Assembly: GCA_004151065.3 (NCBI GenBank)
Contig: NWUY0300014391.1
Coordinates: forward strand, 2,315 to 14,748
DNA from: Larix sibirica
Taxonomy: Eukaryota > Streptophyta > Pinopsida > Pinales > Pinaceae
Direction of reading: 5' to 3'
Length of the DNA stretch: 12,434 bases
Under the pieces are notes generated by a model that was not told the DNA's origin, ran no database searches, and saw only the letters and a program-made list of their open reading frames with translations. The position numbers and the translations under genes were made by a program. Shown here piece after piece: positions 7,359-12,434 of the stretch; within the stretch, counting starts at the first letter, position 1; each line of letters starts with the position of its first letter.

Positions 7359-7623
7359 TTTAGCTTGGGTAATCAAGACCTCTCTCCATTACCTTTTATA
7401 TGTTCTTCAAATGCACTTGTTAGATGGTCTTTTCTGGTGAATTTACAGCAGCAGAAGTAGTTTAATTTGGTATAGGTTTCTAATTAGAAGCAGGAACAAC
7501 AACACTTCTATTAGGAAAACCTGCAACTGTGATACAGATTTATTGTATGGACTCTTCATTGGATACACTGAGCTATCTCAGCCTTTGATCAATTCAATTT
7601 AACAGTTATTGTTTAAAAAATAA
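7359..7623 (+). other. LINE 3' UTR, terminal hairpin and A-rich tail
   Basis: This is non-coding sequence after the last ORF2 stop. A small stem-loop, CTGAG-CTAT-CTCAG (7568-7581), lies about 40 bases before the end, and GTTTAAAAAATAA forms a short decayed A-rich tail directly before the right target repeat. Some LINE families have a 3' hairpin that the reverse transcriptase recognises; whether this one is used is unknown. No AATAAA signal is visible. Confidence 0.6.
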
Positions 7624-7633
7624 ATTATAAAAA
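7624..7633. repeat. Right target-site duplication of the LINE
   Basis: ATTATAAAAA is identical to 2963-2972. The bases that follow, TGGTATGTAAGTACTCTATTATGG, continue a unit of the tandem array. Confidence 0.75.
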
Positions 7634-7890
7634 TGGTATGTAAGTACTCTATTATGGAAAAAAAGAGTGTGAGGCGTAGTCATATTATAAAAAATGTATG
7701 CAAGTACTCTATTATGAAAGAAAAGAGTGTAAGTCAATTTCTAGTCGACCCGGTTGGTTATAGAATGTAAGTACTCTATTATAGAAAAAAAGAGTGTAAA
7801 TCGTAGTCATATTATAAAAAATGTATGCAAGTACTCTATTATGAAAAAAAAGAGTGTAAGTCGATTCCTAGTCGGCCTGGTTGGTTATAG
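7634..7890. repeat. Tandem array: two 127-bp units, each with an internal 60-bp repeat
   Basis: AAGTACTCTATTAT occurs at 7642, 7702, 7769 and 7829, so spacings alternate between 60 and 67 bp and the full period is 127 bp. Each 127-bp unit holds two copies of a (TAGTCATATTATAAAAA)ATGTATGCAAGTACTCTATTATG(A)nGAGTGTAA sequence, followed by CTAGTCG(A/G)CC(C/T)GGTTGGTTATAG (ends 7763 and 7890). It is a short higher-order repeat in the host flank. The LINE interrupts its first copy. I see no coding potential. Confidence 0.85.
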
Positions 7891-8460
7891 AGTCGATACC
7901 TAGTCAACAAGAGTTATACTAACAATGTAGAAGTCTTAGAGTATAATAAACTTTGAATCTAGTCTAGAGAGTCATGGCCATGCAATGTAGAGTATTAGTC
8001 GAGTCATAAAATATTATAGAGTCGTAGTCCAATCCTTCATGTATGCAAATTTACAACTCCATAAAATTGAAGAAGACTCCCAAAATTGAAGACATCAAAG
8101 AATTGCATTAGGGGTAAAGATTTATGATAAGAAGCCAATAAGAACACCCATGATCCACTAAAGAAAAATATTGACCAAGTATATGAAAAGAGATCAAACA
8201 AATAGTAGAAGAAAGTTTGTTAGAGCATAGCAACTAGACAAAATAGTGAGTGTAACAAGAATTTTGACTCGACAATGAGCACACTGACCATAGGGCATTG
8301 GCATTAAGTGATTGATTGATGGTTTGTGCAACAAGAGATATCAAGTATTTGACTGGATTACTTGTAGATAGTAATGATTTTGAGATCCTCATTGGAATGA
8401 TAAGAGAAAAAAACATTCAAGAAAGAGGCATCATATGACACACAAAAATGAACTTAAAAA
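7891..8460. other. No recognisable gene
   Basis: This is AT-rich sequence with scattered AGTC motifs next to the tandem array (to about 8030). From about 8150 to 8450 a plus-strand reading has short open stretches (for example TRDIKYLTGLLVDSN near 8330), but it contains stops and has no recognised domain. The minus-strand ORF at 8234-8416 is the shadow of that stretch and looks unremarkable. It may be a very old transposon remnant. Confidence 0.4.
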
Positions 8461-9300
8461 AAATATGATGACACAAGATTGAAATGATTAAGCCCCTTGG
8501 TATGTTGAGTTGTAGAGTAGTTCCTTGGGTTGTGACCTTGGAGGCCATAAGGTAGATAAATGGTAGGTAATGGAGCATAGGGTAAGACGCTCACACTGAG
8601 TGTTGTGCAAGGCTAGAGGGTGAGTTGAAATGAAGATTCATTGACTACATGAGCACCTATAAGATTAAAGATAGAGGCTATAGAGTAATAGGTCACAATT
8701 GAACCTTATATATGTGTAACTTCCTATACAAGTAGCAGTTGATTTACCCATGCAAACCAATATGCATGGTTGATGCACATTAAGGATAATTCGACATGAG
8801 GAGAGACCTAGGATGTCGTTACACAATGGTTTTGGTACCAAATAAGATTTTGAGGATGGGGAGACATTGGAGGGCATCTTAGGCCCTTGTAAAAGACATC
8901 ATACAAATGCAATAAGACATTAGATATAGTGTATACATGAATATATATGTAATAAATCAAAGTATAAAGAGAATTAACAAATGATTACTTGGAATAGGTA
9001 CAACCACTCCAACCATCCCTTTGATTGTATAAATACTCATGAAGATGATAAAGAACTTAGTTGGATATCCTTCCTACACAACTCTCTTGAGTGTTTAATT
9101 GTGTTTGTATTAATGTAGTCCATTTCTTGAATGCATGTGTATAATCTAATAGATTACAACAAGTGTTTTCCTTGTAGTCTTATGTCATTGTAGTTAAAGA
9201 ATCTAATTAGTGCATTGTATTTGTTGCGTAAGATATTAAAACAATGCAAAAAGAATAGTCATGTAGTCATGCATAGTCTCGAAGTAGTCATTGTATTTTC
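8461..9300. other. LTR-like non-coding stretch, unproven
   Basis: It is less AT-rich than its surroundings and has no ORF worth reporting. A TATAAATA box (9028-9035) is followed about 60 bp later by a T/G-rich stretch (TGTTTAATTGTGTTTGTATTAATG). This resembles the promoter and U5 part of plant retrotransposon LTRs. However, I find no paired LTR, no convincing TG...CA boundaries with a 5-bp duplication, no primer-binding site and no polypurine tract. Near its end, TAGTC occurs four times in 36 bp (9256-9290). Confidence 0.25.
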
Positions 9301-10292
9301 AAATATGTTTTCATGAGCCAACCATTGGAATATCTAAGGTTGTTTATAGATAGGAAATGCACTATAATGAGCACATACTTGAAACAGAATATGCACTAAT
9401 GATATTATTAAAGTGATTGACACTAGTTCTCCTCTTAAGGTCATTCAAAACCATTTATTTAACATTATTTGTGTGATTACTAAGGTAGTAAGACAAAGTT
9501 CCAAATTGTATAAATGCTTTAGGAAGGTAGCTAGAAGAATTCAATTTTAAATCTCACACAAAAGAGCACAAATACCACTTCATTTGTTTTACTTGTATAT
9601 TTTGTTTTGACATATAATACAAATTCTTCTCATTAAAACAAAAGATACAAAGTCCTATATGGAGATGAATATTGGAATATACCATAGAAATCTCTTTAAT
9701 GAAAATCCCAACACATGTTATGTTCTCTTAAATGAATTTAAGATCACAAAGTACGATGGTCTTTAAATTAGGCAATAATATCTACCACAAATCTGATAAT
9801 ATCTATGCTCATTTTACATCTACCAAAATACTTGTTAGTTTTTTTGAACTCCTCATATTGCTAGAAAGAGAATAAAAACTTTGTAAAGAATGATCAACAA
9901 CTTAATGTTGTAGAAATAAAGGATGGATTTCAAAATCACTTGTATAAACTCTTGGACTATATTAGTGTAACTCTATTTTGTTATAGATTAGATAAATTGT
10001 TTTATTATACCTTCTAGGATACACCTTAATTCATGTTAACAATTACGCTGACAAAATTTATTATTTATTTTTAATGAGGATGATGATAATGTGGAAAGAC
10101 AATGTGGAAATATAATTGGTTGGAAAATTGCATGGGAAGAAGGTGGTTTTGTTACATTTTTACCAATTTCAATGGTCTAAATATGCTAAATATCATGTGA
10201 AATAAAATATGTTAATTTTACCATAAACTTTTTGGCAAATATTTTGATTTTATCATGAGCTTTTTGCATACAAGTGTTCATTGTATCCTAAT
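9301..10292. other. AT-rich sequence without recognisable features
   Basis: No ORF, RNA gene or repeat that I can support. Composition and short homopolymers are those of old intergenic plant DNA. Confidence 0.5.
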
Positions 10293-10394
10293 TTTTTTTA
10301 TTCAACCCAAATACTAATTGAATCCATTGAAACATTAACTATGTTTTTTTATTCAACCCAAATACCAATTAAATCCATTGAAACCTTAACTATG
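10293..10394. repeat. 51-bp tandem duplication
   Basis: TTCAACCCAAATACTAATTG (from 10301) is repeated as TTCAACCCAAATACCAATTA (from 10352). In both cases AATCCATTGAAAC(A/C)TTAACTATGTTTT follows. The offset is 51 bp with a few substitutions, so it is a recent local duplication. Confidence 0.85.
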
Positions 10395-11939
10395 TTTTGA
10401 GGCTTCTTTAGTGCCTCTTATCCAAGGGCACTCATTGAATCATACTTGTGTCCAAGTTATTGTGTTCCAATTGTTATTGTTTTGGTAGAGTAAAAATTTA
10501 CACTAATTTCAATTTATTAATAAATCTATGTATGTGATGAGCCCACTACTTTAATTTTAAACTAACAAATGTATTAATTGAGGAGTGTAGACTTAGTTGT
10601 GAACTTTAATTTCATTTTTTCATGTTTATTTAGTTGGTAGAAATTAAGCTGCAATAATATCTTTCCTTCTTGCTCCAGATTGCAAAGGAATCATTTTTTT
10701 TGCACACAATAGGGTAGTATGACACCCTTGATTTATATCTCTCCTCCTAGTTCATAATTATCAATTATTAAAACATTAACAATGAGATAAAAATGTGGAT
10801 GGAAAATTAACTCTCCCTCCTCACCTTTTGATGCATTGCATATTCCAAACTAATTGATACATAGATAGGCAACTCCTTACTTCACATTGTAGAGTTATTC
10901 TCATTTTATATACAAAAATTAGTGAGTACATTTATTTCTCCATTGCTTTTCATTCCAATATCCACTACTTTTCTTACCAATATAGGGAGGGACTTAATTC
11001 CCATGCAACTCTATCTTGTTATTTTATTTATGGACTTTTTAAGATTGAAGACATGGTGTATTTATGTTGGTGGCAAAGTGTCATCATCTATCTATCTTTC
11101 ATTAATTGTGGTAAATATTATGTTTACTCATATTTTATATTTAAGTTGTTTTTCTTAAATATTATTAAATATATTTGTAAATATGATAATAAATTTTTGA
11201 ATAAGATGTGTTTGATAATTTTGTGTACTATCTTATATTAATTGTGAGTTTTACACTTAAACATCATATAAGTTGAAATAGACCATGATTCTTATGTTAA
11301 TTGCAAAGATTGTGATAATTTTATTAATATAATGATTGATTGGTTACAAAATTCCCATTCTCTTTATGTGAAATATTATATTGGATACACCAATGTTTTG
11401 AATTTGTTTTTAAAACTTCAAAATTTGATATTAATAAAAAAAACTTTAGATTTTGTATAGTTTTACATTTCTTAATATTAAACCTAATATATACAAATAA
11501 TTATTAACAATCATTAAATAATATTAATATCTTTAATTATTTCATATGTCATGATGATGGTGGACTAATTTTAGAGTATGAAAATGAGAGTTGTTTCTCG
11601 GAAACATTAACCTATACCACATACGTGTAGTGTTTGCACTAGCTACACAACAAGATTTCTGTCTTAATACTCTTTTCCATCAAGGGTGAACACTCCATAA
11701 TTAAGTAGGAGGGTGTCACATCTAAGGGGAAACATAAAACATACTCTAATGGGTCCGATGAATCATACTTGCATTGAAAAATACATAAAAGCTTTATGTA
11801 TCATCCAACTTAGATAACAACATGATGTGGAAACATTGGTTATAAAAGAAAATGTTAAATAACAATTAACATAATTCAATCCCAATTCCATACTCAATAA
11901 TGGTCAACAATCTTCATCCACAATTCACTACCACAGATA
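10395..11939. other. AT-rich sequence without recognisable gene
   Basis: Two overlapping plus-strand ORFs (10922-11158 and 11053-11241) translate to hydrophobic, Ile/Leu/Phe-rich peptides, as expected from AT-rich DNA read by chance. They have no domain and no codon bias. Nothing else stands out. Confidence 0.5.
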
Positions 11940-12434
11940 TTTTGAATGAAACATTGTATAATATACTTTATTTATTTTATAATCAATTATCTTTATCTTT
12001 ATAATTTTATAAAATAAGAAAGAGGTTTTATGGCAAAGTTATCATAAATAAAACTAAATTATAACTTCCACCAAAATCTTATCATATCTAAGAAAAAATT
12101 CAATAAAAAATCAAATTGGTAACTTGTTAAAATTAAAATTACAAAAACTTATAAAATATAATATTTTTTAAGTTAAATATAAATAAAATAAATTTAATCT
12201 TTAAAATTTTATAAATATTGTCTATTAATTACTAAATTTTAAAGTAATATTTAATTTGGTTTATAAATTTAAAAAAATAACAAGTGCCTTTTTTTAACAT
12301 CCCATTGAAAACATCCATGTGGTTTTTAAAACCTTGTTTTCAATCAAATAAATCTTATTTTTTATAATATATAAATTATTTTTTTTATTAGTTTTATTTT
12401 TTTATTATATATATATATATTCATATAAGAGTAT
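11940..12434. other. Extremely AT-rich right edge
   Basis: It is made almost wholly of A and T with many A/T runs, and ends with a TATATATATATATAT microsatellite (12406-12420). Such DNA can act as a matrix-attachment region or simply be decayed sequence. No gene is visible. Confidence 0.55.

Larger units (their letters stand above)
2973..7623 (+). mobile_element. Decayed L1-type LINE (non-LTR retrotransposon), about 4.65 kb
   Basis: The order is a short leader of about 70 bp, ORF1 remnant (DUF4283 and zinc knuckle), ORF2 remnant (APE endonuclease, reverse transcriptase, C-terminal zinc finger), a 3' UTR and a short A-rich tail, all on the plus strand. A 10-bp direct repeat flanks it. This is the layout of plant L1-clade LINEs. 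The length is below the roughly 5.5-7 kb usual for complete plant L1 elements. That fits the internal losses I infer in ORF2 between the palm and the C-terminal region; a 5' truncation cannot be excluded because the leader is short. Frames change at least ten times across the two ORFs and several in-frame stops are present, so the copy is old and dead. Confidence 0.88.

Noticed and set aside
8501-9248. Solo LTR with TG (8503) and CA (9248) ends
   Set aside because: No matching 5-bp target duplication flanks these positions, and no polypurine tract or primer-binding site is present, so these boundaries are not supported.
10922-11241. Two overlapping hydrophobic ORFs
   Set aside because: They lie in strongly AT-rich DNA, and such Ile/Leu/Phe/Tyr-rich peptides arise by chance there. 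No signal, domain or neighbouring gene supports them.
1-12434. tRNA, rRNA or other structured RNA genes
   Set aside because: I saw no cloverleaf arms, A/B boxes in proper spacing or ribosomal signature sequences on either strand.

Overview
The window reads as intergenic DNA from a land-plant nuclear genome. It is AT-rich, contains no intact gene that I can support, and is built from old transposable elements. Two hallmarks point to a plant: a CACTA (En/Spm) DNA-transposon end of the plant type, and an L1-type LINE whose first ORF has the plant DUF4283 plus CCHC zinc-knuckle layout. The low gene density and heavy decay would fit a large genome such as a gymnosperm's. That placement is inference.

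Layout. Positions 1-2803 are the right-hand part of a CACTA element whose left end lies outside the window. It holds an unidentified decayed coding fragment (1-488). It then has a long subterminal region (about 590-2648) packed with the hexamer GCACCG in both orientations, partly organised into a recurring 21-bp site with an ACGT core. A short cluster of a second motif (ACCTCCGCTA-like) follows, and the canonical terminal inverted repeat ends in ...CCTTGTAGTG at 2803. A flank of about 150 bp separates it from the next element.

Positions 2973-7623 are a decayed LINE, apparently with both ends preserved. It contains broken ORF1 (DUF4283 and a degenerate zinc knuckle), broken ORF2 (APE-type endonuclease, reverse transcriptase, C-terminal zinc finger), a 3' UTR with a small terminal hairpin and a short A-rich tail. 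A 10-bp direct repeat, ATTATAAAAA, flanks it. Removing the LINE and one copy of that repeat rejoins a unit of the tandem array that follows at 7634-7890, which fixes both element boundaries. The two LINE ORFs appear to meet at an overlapping TAATG. Neither can be made today: there are many frameshifts and stops, and the block that should carry the catalytic FADD motif is missing.

From 7891 to the end I see no convincing gene. There is a somewhat less AT-rich, LTR-like but unproven stretch (about 8461-9300), a 51-bp tandem duplication (10293-10394) and extremely AT-rich sequence towards the right edge. The most interesting structures are the CACTA subterminal array and the reconstructable LINE insertion site. 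I found no evidence of a new multi-gene system.
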